From JBCBAP01 sp038532435 (GTDB lineage: Bacteria > Pseudomonadota > Alphaproteobacteria > Rhodobacterales > Rhodobacteraceae), in contig JBCBAP010000026.1 of NCBI GenBank assembly GCA_038532435.1, positions 1-46,547 on the forward strand: a stretch of DNA of 46,547 bases, written 5' to 3'. Position 1 is the stretch's first letter. Each line of letters opens with the position of its first letter. Positions 16,545 to 25,121 of this stretch are shown here, in pieces. The notes under the pieces are model-generated. The model did no database searches. It saw only the letters and a list, made by a program, of their open reading frames with translations, and was not told the DNA's origin. Both the position numbers and the translations under genes were made by a program.

Positions 16545-17225
16545 ATGTCGACCGCTCAGCGCACAATCCTCATCACCGGTGCAAGTCGGGGCATCGGCAG
16601 GCTGCTCGCGGAGCGGTATGCGGAGCGCGGGGAGCGGGTGATCGCAGCGGTGCGAGACCCCGAAGCGGCGAACCTGCCCGACGGCATTGAGCGCCATGCT
16701 CTCGATGCGATGTCGGAGGCGTCCCACAATGCGCTTGCCGCCGCGCTGGATCTGAAGAGCCTCGATCTTCTCGTCTGCAACGCGGGCATCTATCGGGGCC
16801 GCGGGAACGTCCTATCCGAGCGGATCAGCGATGTGGACTGGCAGGATATGCTGATGACCAACGTCGCCGGCCCCTACCTCGCCGTGAGCGCGTTTCGTGA
16901 CGCGCTTGAGGCCGCCGGCGGGCGTGTTACCGTGCTGTCGTCGATGATGGGATCGAGCGCCCGTGCGCCGGGAGGATCCTACGCCTACCGCGCGTCGAAG
17001 GCCGCAGCGACCAACCTCGTTGCAAACCTCGCAAAAGACCTCGCGCCTGCAGGTGTCGCCGTCGGGGCGTATCACCCGGGCTGGGTGCAGACCGACATGG
17101 GTGGCGCGCAGGCCCCGGTGACACCGGCGGAGAGCGTTGCGGGCCTCATGCGCGAGTTCGATGCGCTGGACCTTGCCCGCACGGGCTGCTTTCGCAGCTT
17201 CGACGGTCAGGACATCCCGTTCTGA
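16545..17225 (+). CDS. Short-chain dehydrogenase/reductase
   Basis: 226-aa classical SDR. The cofactor loop TGASRGIG is at 11-18, NAG at 79-81, catalytic Ser at about 132-133, and Tyr148/Lys152 in YRASK. It is similar in size to the CsgA-like group of short NAD(P)-dependent oxidoreductases. The stop overlaps the 3' end of the opposing hydrolase gene by 19 bases. Substrate not predictable. Confidence 0.92.
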   Translation: MSTAQRTILITGASRGIGRLLAERYAERGERVIAAVRDPEAANLPDGIERHALDAMSEASHNALAAALDLKSLDLLVCNAGIYRGRGNVLSERISDVDWQDMLMTNVAGPYLAVSAFRDALEAAGGRVTVLSSMMGSSARAPGGSYAYRASKAAATNLVANLAKDLAPAGVAVGAYHPGWVQTDMGGAQAPVTPAESVAGLMREFDALDLARTGCFRSFDGQDIPF

Positions 17226-17992
17226 ACAATCCGCTCCGTCACCTCGTCGAGGGTCGCCCGGATGAGGGCGAGTTCGTCAGTGCCGGAGAACCGGTGGTCC
17301 GATCCCTTCACGAGGGTCAGGCGGATGTCCGGGCCGGTCGCGTGCGACAGCAGGCGGTGCGCGACCTCGACCGGTACGTCCTCGTCCGCCGTGCCCTGCA
17401 GGAAACGACTTGGGAAGGGCAGGTGAAGCGGTGTGCGCAGGACGAGGTTGTCTCGTCCGTCCGCAATGAGTTTGCGGGTGATGATGTAGGGCTCGTCGGA
17501 ATACTCGCTGGGCAGCTCGACCTGACCCACGTCATCGAGCGTCGCCCGCTGCTCCGCATCGAAGCCCGTCCACATGCTGTCTTCAGTGAAGTCGGGCGCG
17601 GCTGCGATCCCGACGAGGCCCGCGATCCGGTCTGGAATGCGTTGCGCCATCAGAAGAGAGATCCAGCCCCCCATGGACGAGCCCACAAGGATCTGCGGGC
17701 CTTCGGTCAGTCCTTCGATGGCGTCCTGCGCGTCCCGCGCCCACTCTCCGATCGATCCGTCGAGAAAAGCGCCCGAAGACTGGCCGTGCCCGGTATAGTC
17801 GAAGCGGAGGAATCCCCGCCCTGCCTCCCGTGCCCACGCTTCCAGAAAGACCGCCTTCGTTCCCGTCATGTCCGATTTGAAACCACCCAGAAACACCACA
17901 CCGGGGAGATTGACCCCGTCGCCATTCGCGGCCACTCTGTGGAACGCCAGAGTCCGTGTATTATCAAGTTTGTACGTTTCGTGAGTGGCCAT
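17207..17992 (-). CDS. Alpha/beta hydrolase
   Basis: 261-aa cytoplasmic hydrolase. Features are VFLGGFKSDMTGTKA near the oxyanion position, nucleophile elbow ILVGSSMGGWISL (Ser in GSSMG), an acid in GTADEDVP, and catalytic His in KGSDHRFSG. This set resembles 2-hydroxymuconate-semialdehyde-hydrolase or palmitoyl-thioesterase-like bacterial enzymes. The start MATHETYKLD is supported by GGGGA about 9 bases upstream; its ATG overlaps the ATG of the divergent glycosyltransferase within the tetramer CATG. Confidence 0.88.
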   Translation of the reverse strand: MATHETYKLDNTRTLAFHRVAANGDGVNLPGVVFLGGFKSDMTGTKAVFLEAWAREAGRGFLRFDYTGHGQSSGAFLDGSIGEWARDAQDAIEGLTEGPQILVGSSMGGWISLLMAQRIPDRIAGLVGIAAAPDFTEDSMWTGFDAEQRATLDDVGQVELPSEYSDEPYIITRKLIADGRDNLVLRTPLHLPFPSRFLQGTADEDVPVEVAHRLLSHATGPDIRLTLVKGSDHRFSGTDELALIRATLDEVTERIVQNGMS

Positions 17993-19199
17993 GCCCAGTG
18001 ATCCCCGCACCGCTGACGTTTCGACGTCGGACCATGCCCGACCGCTGACGGTCCTGCAACTGGTGCCGACGATGAAGTCGGGCGGGGTGGAGCGGGGTGC
18101 CATAGAGATTGCGCAGGCGCTGATCGACCGGGGTGACCGTGCGCTGATCGCCTCCCGCGGGGGGCGGATGGTCGCGCAGTTTCGGAGGATCGGCGGGGAG
18201 TTTCACGAGCTCGACATGGCAACCAAATCACCGATTGTCATGTACCGCAACGTTGCCCGACTGCGCACGCTCATACGCGAAGAGGGCGTCGACATTGTGC
18301 ACGCCCGCAGCCGGGCACCCGCCTGGTCGGGCTACTACGCTGCCCGGGCGGAGGGAGTGCCTTTCGTCACCACATATCACGGGGTCTACAACGAGGATTT
18401 CCCGTTCAAGCGCCATTACAATGCGATCATGGCCCGCGGCGCACCGACCATTGCAATCTCCGAACATGTCGCCCGCATCGTGCAGGAGCGTCACGGACTG
18501 GGTCCGGACCAGATCGAGATCATCCCGCGAGGGGCGGACATCCGCACGTTTGATGAAGAGGCGGTGAGCACGGAGCGGACCCTCAGCCTCGGCAACGCGT
18601 GGGGCGTGATCGAGGACAGCCGCCCGATCGTGATGCTGCCGGGCCGCCTGACGGGATGGAAAGGGCAGACCACGCTGATCGCCGCAGCAGCCGAACTGCT
18701 GTCCCGCAAGAAATCTCTCGGCGAGCATTTGGATTGCCAGTTCGTGCTTGTTGGCGACGATCACGGGAGCGGGTTTCAGCGCAAGCTCGAGGCGCAGATC
18801 GCGGCGGCAGGCCTGACGGGGTACTTCCGCCTGGTCGGGCACTGCGCGGACATGGAGGCGGCCTACAAGCTTGCCGCCGTGGTCGTCTCCGCCTCCACGG
18901 AGCCGGAGGCGTTCGGCAGGGTCGCCGTGGAGGCGCAGGCCATGGGCCGCCCGATCATCGCGAGCGCCCATGGCGGCAGCCTCGAAACGGTCGAGGATCA
19001 GAAGACCGGGTACCTCTACCCGCCGCAGGATCCTAAGGCGCTGGCGGAGGTCATCGATGCGGCCCTTTCCCTCGACCCCTCCGCGCGAGCCCACATGGGC
19101 ATGGCCGGGCGCGCCCGCGTCCGCTCACGCTTCACGGTCGAGGCGATGCAGCGGTCAACGCTTGCCGTCTATGACCGGATCATGGAGGCTCGCCGCTGA
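17985..19199 (+). CDS. Family 4 glycosyltransferase
   Basis: About 402-404-aa GT-B enzyme that would transfer a sugar to lipopolysaccharide or another surface glycan at the inner membrane. The N-terminal domain has LTVLQLVPTMKSGGVERGAIE. The C-terminal nucleotide-sugar domain has VMLPGRLTGWKGQTTLI, and the family signature STEPEAFGRVAVEAQAMGRPIIAS carries the EX7E pair. The start is either GTG 17985 or ATG 17991; the latter shares CATG with the opposing hydrolase gene and neither has a strong ribosome site. The tail overlaps the next, opposing gene by 31 bases. Confidence 0.93.
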   Translation: MAMPSDPRTADVSTSDHARPLTVLQLVPTMKSGGVERGAIEIAQALIDRGDRALIASRGGRMVAQFRRIGGEFHELDMATKSPIVMYRNVARLRTLIREEGVDIVHARSRAPAWSGYYAARAEGVPFVTTYHGVYNEDFPFKRHYNAIMARGAPTIAISEHVARIVQERHGLGPDQIEIIPRGADIRTFDEEAVSTERTLSLGNAWGVIEDSRPIVMLPGRLTGWKGQTTLIAAAAELLSRKKSLGEHLDCQFVLVGDDHGSGFQRKLEAQIAAAGLTGYFRLVGHCADMEAAYKLAAVVVSASTEPEAFGRVAVEAQAMGRPIIASAHGGSLETVEDQKTGYLYPPQDPKALAEVIDAALSLDPSARAHMGMAGRARVRSRFTVEAMQRSTLAVYDRIMEARR

Positions 19200-19795
19200 G
19201 CCGGGCGGGAACGTCGCGCGGCGACGCCGAGTGCGAACAGACCGAACACGGCAAGGGGCAGCGAGGCTGGCACCGGGACCGGAGCAACCTCCCTGGTGAA
19301 CTTGAAATTATCGAAGTTGCTCGACCCGTTGAAGGCCAGCGGCGCATCCTCGATGTCGAGGAAGAAGCTCGCGATCCCCGGGCCTGCCAGGGAAAGGAGC
19401 ACGCTCGACCGGCTGCTGACGGGACCGGTCTCATCCACAAGCGCCCCATCAGCATCGAAGCCGCGGAAATTGATGATGTCGAGATCACCGCCGCTGTCGC
19501 CTGCGACGACACTGAGCGCGGAGACGGTGAAACCCACGAACCGTCCACCGATGGATTCGCCCTGACGGAACGGGGTCCCGCCGAACTGTCGTGCGATGTT
19601 GCCCGACATGCCGGGCCCTCCGGCACCTGCGGAGAATGTGCGGATCTGGATACCTCCGTCGAAGATGATGCCGGAAAACTCCGTTCCGGCGGCGTAGAAC
19701 CCGGGTGCGAGCCCGTCGAAATCGACGGTGGCAGCGGGGGCCGCCGCGGCGGCGAGCAGAAGGGCTGAGGTGATGGGGATCACGTGTCTGCGCAT
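19169..19795 (-). CDS. VPLPA-CTERM sorting-domain surface protein
   Basis: 208-aa exported protein. It has a signal peptide (about 1-22, ending APAA), a Gly-rich beta-type body, and a C-terminal sorting signal of the VPLPA-CTERM kind: the motif VPVPASLPL, a membrane helix, and a terminal Arg cluster (ARRSR). In Rhodobacterales such proteins are processed by an exosortase-like system linked to exopolysaccharide. No exosortase is in the window. The gene overlaps the 3' end of the glycosyltransferase on the other strand. Confidence 0.85.
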   Translation of the reverse strand: MRRHVIPITSALLLAAAAAPAATVDFDGLAPGFYAAGTEFSGIIFDGGIQIRTFSAGAGGPGMSGNIARQFGGTPFRQGESIGGRFVGFTVSALSVVAGDSGGDLDIINFRGFDADGALVDETGPVSSRSSVLLSLAGPGIASFFLDIEDAPLAFNGSSNFDNFKFTREVAPVPVPASLPLAVFGLFALGVAARRSRPAQRRASMIRS

Positions 19796-20000
19796 GGGTA
19801 TACTCCTACCTGGTGAGCGCAGTCACGACGCAGGTTGCGCGGAAGTTTCACACCTTCCGCAGAAATCCTTGGGGCCCCTGCCGACGCCTGAACGCAACGT
19901 CGTCACCGATCCTTAACGGCCCGCGCCTTATCACCGCCATACGATTGCTGCACGGGTGGGACATGGCGTATAACCAACAAAACACGCGCTGGGGGCGACT

Positions 20001-21173
20001 GTGGCAAAACGACGGGCATCACTGCTGAAATTCCAGACCACAACCAAGGACACGGCGGAGTACCGGACCTGGTTTCGTGGCGAGCACACGAACATCCTGC
20101 CCCACAACCGGCACCTGTTCGCGCCGGACGGGATAGATAAGTTCGTTCTGCACGGCTGGAAGCCGGACGGCCCGGTCATCGGAACGGAGACGCAGGTGAC
20201 GGCCTTCGGCTCCTGTTTCGCGGCCAACATCTCGAACTGGCTGAGCCAGCGGAACTACAACGTTCTGAACAAGGCGGCGGACGCGAAACGGGCCTATGTG
20301 GTCGGCTGCGGCGAGGGGATGGTGAACTCCTTCGTCATCCTTCAGCAGTTCGAATGGGCTTGGGAGAACAAGGTGTTCCAGGACGAGTTGTGGCACGGTT
20401 ACGACGCTGCGACCTATGGCTACGACCCGGAGGTGCAGGCGGAGACCAAACGCATCTTCGACGCGACAGACGTGTTCATCCTCACCTTCGGTCTGAGCGA
20501 GATCTGGTACGACGCGGTGACCGAAAACGTGTTCTGGCGCACGATCCCGAAGGATGTCTATGATCCAGAACGCCATCGGTTCCGTGTCTCCACTGTTCAG
20601 GAGAATGCGGACAACCTGCGCCGGATCTACGCACTGATCCGCAAGCATCGCCCGGATGCCAAGGTGATCTTCACCCTGTCTCCGATCCCGCTTCAGGCGA
20701 CGTTCCGCAACAATTCCTGCATCAGCTCCAACGCCGTATCCAAAGGTGTGCTGCGTGTCGCAATCGACGAGGTGGTGCGGGAGAAGCAGGACGAGCGTGT
20801 GCTCCATTACTGGCCGTCCTATGAGCTGATCACGGACGTGTTCCAGCAGCCCTACAAGGATGACCGGCGGCATCCCAAGGAGCAGGTACTGGACTTCATC
20901 ATGACCCTTTTTGAGAGGACATGGTGCGTGGACAGTGACCTCGATGAGATCGACATGCTGCGGGCCTATGTCATGGCCGGTGCGGCGTCGGGTCAGTTCC
21001 CCGCCGTGCTGGAACGTCTGGCGGCGGACCGGCGCGGTTTCCGCATGCGTCGGGTGATCGACAAGGGACCGCTGATGGAGGATCCGCGGACGGACAAGGC
21101 GCTCAAGTCGCTGTTGCAACCGCTCGTCGACACGTGGGACGTTCCCACCGAAAAGGCCACCACAACCGCCTGA
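20001..21173 (+). CDS. GSCFA-domain protein
   Basis: 390-aa protein of the GSCFA family, thought to share the SGNH/GDSL-hydrolase fold. The name motif FGSCFAANI is at about 69-77 (Ser71 candidate nucleophile). A further block is LTFGLSEIWYD, and a candidate catalytic Asp/His pair is DDRRHP. No signal peptide is seen. The start is GTG after GGGGGCGACT. The stop is followed one base later by the ATG of the asparagine-synthase-like gene, so the pair is surely co-translated. Members are described mainly from sequence; the likely chemistry is ester or acyl transfer on a glycan. Confidence 0.9.
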   Translation: MAKRRASLLKFQTTTKDTAEYRTWFRGEHTNILPHNRHLFAPDGIDKFVLHGWKPDGPVIGTETQVTAFGSCFAANISNWLSQRNYNVLNKAADAKRAYVVGCGEGMVNSFVILQQFEWAWENKVFQDELWHGYDAATYGYDPEVQAETKRIFDATDVFILTFGLSEIWYDAVTENVFWRTIPKDVYDPERHRFRVSTVQENADNLRRIYALIRKHRPDAKVIFTLSPIPLQATFRNNSCISSNAVSKGVLRVAIDEVVREKQDERVLHYWPSYELITDVFQQPYKDDRRHPKEQVLDFIMTLFERTWCVDSDLDEIDMLRAYVMAGAASGQFPAVLERLAADRRGFRMRRVIDKGPLMEDPRTDKALKSLLQPLVDTWDVPTEKATTTA

Positions 21174-21174
21174 G

Positions 21175-22626
21175 ATGACAGACAGATCAGCAGACGGACC
21201 TTCGGAATTCGACGATCTGGAGGCGCGGGGCATCTCCTGCGCGGACTTCTTCGACGGTCAGTTCGTGTTCAGCCCCGGGGGGGTGAAGAGGTTCTCCTCC
21301 TGGACCGAGATCAGTCTTTGCGGTGGGATCCTGCAGATCTCGCCAGCGCTGCCGCACGGCACATTGGTCGACCGTGAGGGACGACGGATCGGGCATCGCC
21401 TCGGCATCGCAATCGACCCGGTCAGCGGCGTGCTGGCGGACCGTCACGCGCTGCCCTGCGATACAGGCGATCTGTCCGCGGTCGAGGACTGGGCAGCCAC
21501 GCTCGCCGGGCGTTACCTACTGTTTCTGGACCTGCCGACAAAACCGTGCGTGATCGGCGACCCGATCGGAGACCTCGGCGTGGTTTACTGCCCGAAGGCG
21601 AAGCGGGCCGCAGCAACGCTTCTGCTCGCGCTCGACCGGCCCATTGTCGAAAATCCACGGCTCCCCCACGACCTGACGGACGACACGGCCTCCTTCTATA
21701 CGCTCGGGCAGACCAGGGACGCGGAGGCGTTTCGGCTCACCCCCAACCACCGGCTCGATCTTGGCACCTGGACCGAGACGCGGTTCTGGCCCCGCGCGGC
21801 AGACGTCTTTGCGCCCGACGGCTATCGCGCCAAGTTCCGCACCCGGCAGATCATCCGGAGGCTGCGCCACAACGCGACCTCGGTCATTGATGCCTTTCCG
21901 ACCTTTCTTCCGCTTTCGAGCGGGCGGGATTCGCGCAACCTGCTGGCAGTGATCGGACGGGGGCTTCCCCGTCTCGCAGGCGCTTACTACCACCACTACG
22001 ACAACGGATTTCGCGCAGTGTTCGGATCGCGTTTTCGCGGTCGGATCCGCACGGGCATGAAGGTGGCGATGCAGGTGGCGGAAGCTGCCAACGTGCCGCT
22101 GACCCCTATCTCGGAGCCACCGCTCGATGAGGATCTGGAGGATTATCCGCTGCGCACCGGCTACGTGAAGTCAAACGCGCAGCCGCTTCTGATGAACACG
22201 TTCCGCTCTTTGCCCGAGGGACATGTCTGTCTGTTGGGCAACGTGATGGAAATTCTGCGCGCGAACCAATGGCGCAGGCACCCGCCCGGTCCCGCGCCGG
22301 TCAAATCCCATGCGTTCCAAGAACTGCTGCGCCTGCCGCCGGAGCTCGACGCGCTTTCCCGGATCTGGGATGGCTGGCGGCAGGAGATCGGGCCGCTCGC
22401 CGGACCGCACCTCTACGAGATGCAGTTTGTCGAGCATCTGCTGCCCAACACGCTCGGCCCGAAACACTACGCCATCCCGCACCTGTTCTTCATGAGCCCG
22501 TTCGCTGACCGCGCGCTAATCGTGCACGCGCTCAACTACTCGCTCGAGGACCGGTTGAAGGATGTGCCGAACTCCACGCTCCTCAGCATGGCGATGCACA
22601 AGCTTAAGGACATCCCTTTCCGCTGA
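21175..22626 (+). CDS. Asparagine-synthase-like protein lacking the glutaminase cysteine
   Basis: 483-aa protein with the layout of a degenerate asparagine synthetase. The N-terminal part (about 90-210) keeps features of the glutaminase-type fold (LAGRYLLFLDL, then LTPNHRLDL and RFWP) but has no Cys at residue 2, so it cannot use glutamine in the normal way. A PP-loop LSSGRDSR at 247-254 indicates ATP pyrophosphatase/adenylation activity. The C-terminal half is divergent. The role is unknown; activation of a carboxylate for amide formation on a surface compound is one inference. It forms a two-gene unit with the GSCFA gene. Confidence 0.75.
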   Translation: MTDRSADGPSEFDDLEARGISCADFFDGQFVFSPGGVKRFSSWTEISLCGGILQISPALPHGTLVDREGRRIGHRLGIAIDPVSGVLADRHALPCDTGDLSAVEDWAATLAGRYLLFLDLPTKPCVIGDPIGDLGVVYCPKAKRAAATLLLALDRPIVENPRLPHDLTDDTASFYTLGQTRDAEAFRLTPNHRLDLGTWTETRFWPRAADVFAPDGYRAKFRTRQIIRRLRHNATSVIDAFPTFLPLSSGRDSRNLLAVIGRGLPRLAGAYYHHYDNGFRAVFGSRFRGRIRTGMKVAMQVAEAANVPLTPISEPPLDEDLEDYPLRTGYVKSNAQPLLMNTFRSLPEGHVCLLGNVMEILRANQWRRHPPGPAPVKSHAFQELLRLPPELDALSRIWDGWRQEIGPLAGPHLYEMQFVEHLLPNTLGPKHYAIPHLFFMSPFADRALIVHALNYSLEDRLKDVPNSTLLSMAMHKLKDIPFR

Positions 22627-22630
22627 AGGC

Positions 22631-24277
22631 TCAGCCCGCCGCCCGCCCCGCGATCCGCCCCGAATGGATGCACCCGCCGAGGAACGTGCCCTCAAGCGCG
22701 TTGTACCCGTGGTAGCCGCCACCGCCGAAGCCCGCGGCCTCGCCCGCCGCGAAAAGACCCTCAACGGAATTTCCATCCTCACCCAGCACCCGGGCGTTCA
22801 GGTCCGTGTGTAGCCCGCCCAGCGTCTTTCGCGTGATCACGTGGAGCTTCACGGCGATCAGCGGGCCGCTTGCGGGGTCGAGGATCTTGTGAGGCTTAGC
22901 TGTGCGGATGAGCTTGTCGCCCAGATAGGTGCGGGCGGAGTTGATCGCCATCACCTGCGCGTCTTTGGAGAACGGGTTGTCGATCTGCGCGTCCCGCGCC
23001 TCGATCTGTGGTCGAAGCTTTTCGACCGTCAGCAGGCTGCCACCGCCGATCTGGTTCATCCCGTCGACAAGACTGTCGAGGTCCGCGCGGACGACGAAAT
23101 CCTCTCCCTTCTGCTTGAAGGCTTCGACCTGCGGCGTCGCCCCCTTGCCGACCCGGGCCTTCAGCACCTCGACCCATTTCTTCGACGTCAAGTCCGGGTT
23201 CTGTTCCGATCCGGACAGCGCGAACTCCTTCTCGATGATCTTCTGCGTGAGGATGAACCAGGAATGGTCGTGGCCGGTCTTGCGCAGATGTTCGAGCGTC
23301 GACAGCGTGTCGAAACCGGGAAGGCAGGGCGCGGGCAGGCGGTTGCCCACCGCGTCGAACCACATCGAGGAGGGGCCGGGCAGGATGCGGATGCCATGGT
23401 TCGGCCAGATCGGATCGAAGTTTCGCACCCCCTCGCAATAGTGCCACATCCGGTCCTCGTTGATCGTCGAGCCGCCCGCGGCCTTGGTGATGCCGATCAT
23501 CGCGCCGTCCACGTGGGCCGGGACCCCGGCCACCATGTCCTCCGGCGGTGTGCCGAGCCGGTCCTGAGGCCATGCGGCGCGCACGAGATCGAGGTTTCCG
23601 CCGATCCCGCCCGAGGTCACGATCACGCTGTCGCTTGCATACTCGAAGGCGCCGACGACCTCTCGGGACGATTTCTCCCCCCGCGCGACGGACGTCTCCT
23701 CCAGCACGTCGCCGGACACGCCGAGGACCTTGCCCGCCTTTGTCTCGATCTTCGTCACCCGGTGGCGGAAGGCGAAGCGGATGCGACCGGCCTTGGCAAG
23801 CTCGCGGACCCGGCGCTCGAACGGTTCGACCACACCCGGACCGGTTCCCCAGGTGATGTGGAAGCGGGGCACGGAGTTGCCGTGGGCGTCGGCGAAGGCG
23901 CCTCCCCGCTCCGCCCAGCCGACCACGGGAAACCAGCGCATCCCGATACTGTGCAGCCAGGACCGCATCTCTCCCGCAGCGAAGGTCAGGTAGCTGTCGG
24001 CCCATTTGCGCGGCCACGCATCCTCGGGCCTGTCGAACTGCGCCGCCCCCATCCAGTCCGACCGTGCCAGCGCATAGCTGTCACGGACACGCATCCGCCG
24101 TTGTTCCGGAGTGTCCACCATGAACAGGCCGCCGAGGGACCAGAACGCCTGACCGCCGAGGTTCTGCTCCCCCTCCTGATCGAGCAGAAGGACGGATTTG
24201 CCCCGGTCGCCAAGCTCCGCCGCTGCAACCAGACCGGCAAGCCCGCCCCCCACGACAATTGCGTCCACGCTGTCCAT
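22631..24277 (-). CDS. FAD-binding dehydrogenase (KstD/FrdA-like)
   Basis: 548-aa flavoprotein of the FAD-binding-2 family. It has the N-terminal dinucleotide fold VVGGGLAGLVAAAELGDRG and the C-terminal FAD motif GLFAAGEAAGFGGGGYHG with NALEGTFLGGCIHSGRIAG. It resembles fumarate-reductase/3-ketosteroid-dehydrogenase relatives often annotated simply as FAD-binding dehydrogenase. The ATG after TTGGGAGGATCCGAA was chosen; the 25 extra upstream residues have no support. Substrate unknown. Tail-to-tail with the asparagine-synthase-like gene, 4 bases apart. Confidence 0.9.
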   Translation of the reverse strand: MDSVDAIVVGGGLAGLVAAAELGDRGKSVLLLDQEGEQNLGGQAFWSLGGLFMVDTPEQRRMRVRDSYALARSDWMGAAQFDRPEDAWPRKWADSYLTFAAGEMRSWLHSIGMRWFPVVGWAERGGAFADAHGNSVPRFHITWGTGPGVVEPFERRVRELAKAGRIRFAFRHRVTKIETKAGKVLGVSGDVLEETSVARGEKSSREVVGAFEYASDSVIVTSGGIGGNLDLVRAAWPQDRLGTPPEDMVAGVPAHVDGAMIGITKAAGGSTINEDRMWHYCEGVRNFDPIWPNHGIRILPGPSSMWFDAVGNRLPAPCLPGFDTLSTLEHLRKTGHDHSWFILTQKIIEKEFALSGSEQNPDLTSKKWVEVLKARVGKGATPQVEAFKQKGEDFVVRADLDSLVDGMNQIGGGSLLTVEKLRPQIEARDAQIDNPFSKDAQVMAINSARTYLGDKLIRTAKPHKILDPASGPLIAVKLHVITRKTLGGLHTDLNARVLGEDGNSVEGLFAAGEAAGFGGGGYHGYNALEGTFLGGCIHSGRIAGRAAG

Positions 24278-24433
24278 TTCGGATCCTCCCAAGGTTTTTT
24301 GCAGTCTAGGCAACTTGCGCCTTACGGGAACCATTGACGTAGCGACACGCACCGGCAGCCGGATCCGCTATCGGAATAGGCCGAAAATATCCGTCGGGGT
24401 TCACGTATTGATCACATCTTTCTTACCCACTCT

Positions 24434-24462
24434 GACAGTGGTGGGTATCGATGCTATATTGA
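24434..24462 (+). promoter_or_regulatory. Promoter of orphan small-RNA locus
   Basis: CTGACA (24434-24439), exactly 17 bases, TATATT (24457-24462): the best sigma-70-type promoter I saw in the window. Dyads overlie both boxes: CCACT-CTGAC-AGTGG at 24429-24443 across the -35, and GGTATC/GATACC at 24446-24468 around the -10. That suggests a bound regulator. Confidence 0.7.
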
Positions 24463-24468
24463 TACCGA

Positions 24469-24552
24469 GGCTGTTGATGAACGACCTTCGGCCTTAACAC
24501 TTACTGTCCCTCGTTCCGACTTCGCGCCCAAGGTTTCCTTGGGCGCTTTTTT
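24469..24552 (+). ncRNA. Candidate orphan small RNA
   Basis: About 84 nt between a strong promoter and a strong terminator, with no protein gene to explain them. The body contains a possible stem AACGA/TCGTT and ends in the terminator hairpin. It does not match tmRNA, SRP RNA, 6S RNA or a riboswitch I know. A six-codon frame (24479-24499) lies inside but without a ribosome site. It ends 37 bases before the CoA-binding-protein gene, so leader attenuation for that gene is the alternative. Confidence 0.6.
24524..24552 (+). terminator. Rho-independent terminator
   Basis: Perfect 10-bp stem GCGCCCAAGG / CCTTGGGCGC, a 3-base loop TTT, then six Ts. It would end the small RNA. Confidence 0.93.
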
Positions 24553-24589
24553 ATTGGGGTTGGAGCGTCCGCGCGCCTATGGTCGCGGC

Positions 24590-25084
24590 ATGGCAGACGA
24601 GTCCTATTCCGATGCGCACCTGCGGGAGGTTTTGACCCGGGCGAAGACCATCGCCTGCGTTGGCGTGTCGCTGAAGGAAACCCGCCCCTCCTACTTCGTC
24701 GCCCGCTACCTGACGCTCAAGGGCTACAGGGTGATCGGGGTCAACCCCGCCTACGCGGGACGCAGCGGTTTCGGCGAGACGATCCACCCTGCGCTGTCCG
24801 ATATCCCGGCGGAGGCTGGGCCGGTGCACATGGTCGATATCTTTCGCCGCTCAGAGGACGCCGGGGAGGTCGTGGATGCTGCACTCGACACCCTCCTCGA
24901 CCGGGGGCTGCAGACGATCTGGATGCAGATCGGCGTCCGGGATGCGGACGCGGCGGCGCGCGCACGGGCTCTGGGCGTGACAGTGATCATGAACCGCTGT
25001 CCGAAGATCGAGTACCAGCGCCTCTTCGGTGAGCTGCGCTGGGGTGGTTTCAACACCGGTGTCATCTCCTCCAGACTTGGCTGA
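24590..25084 (+). CDS. CoA-binding protein (YccU-like)
   Basis: 164-aa single-domain Rossmann protein of the CoA_binding_2 family. It has IACVGVSLKETRPSYFVARYL, then GYRVIGVNPAYAG, VDIFRRSEDAGEVVD, WMQIGVRD and the end motif MNRCPKIEY. Family members bind CoA or other nucleotides; the exact role is unsettled. The start MADESYSDAH fits the family. It lies just after the small-RNA terminator. Confidence 0.92.
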   Translation: MADESYSDAHLREVLTRAKTIACVGVSLKETRPSYFVARYLTLKGYRVIGVNPAYAGRSGFGETIHPALSDIPAEAGPVHMVDIFRRSEDAGEVVDAALDTLLDRGLQTIWMQIGVRDADAAARARALGVTVIMNRCPKIEYQRLFGELRWGGFNTGVISSRLG

Positions 25085-25121
25085 ACATTTCCCGAACCGC
25101 CGGCCCAAGAAGGATAGTGGC

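Noticed and set aside
22841..24337. 498-codon open frame on the + strand
   Set aside because: Antisense to the FAD-binding dehydrogenase gene; Arg/His-rich composition typical of shadow frames in GC-rich DNA and no family resemblance.
24479..24499. Six-codon frame inside the small RNA
   Set aside because: No Shine-Dalgarno and too short to support; could be a leader peptide but nothing shows it.
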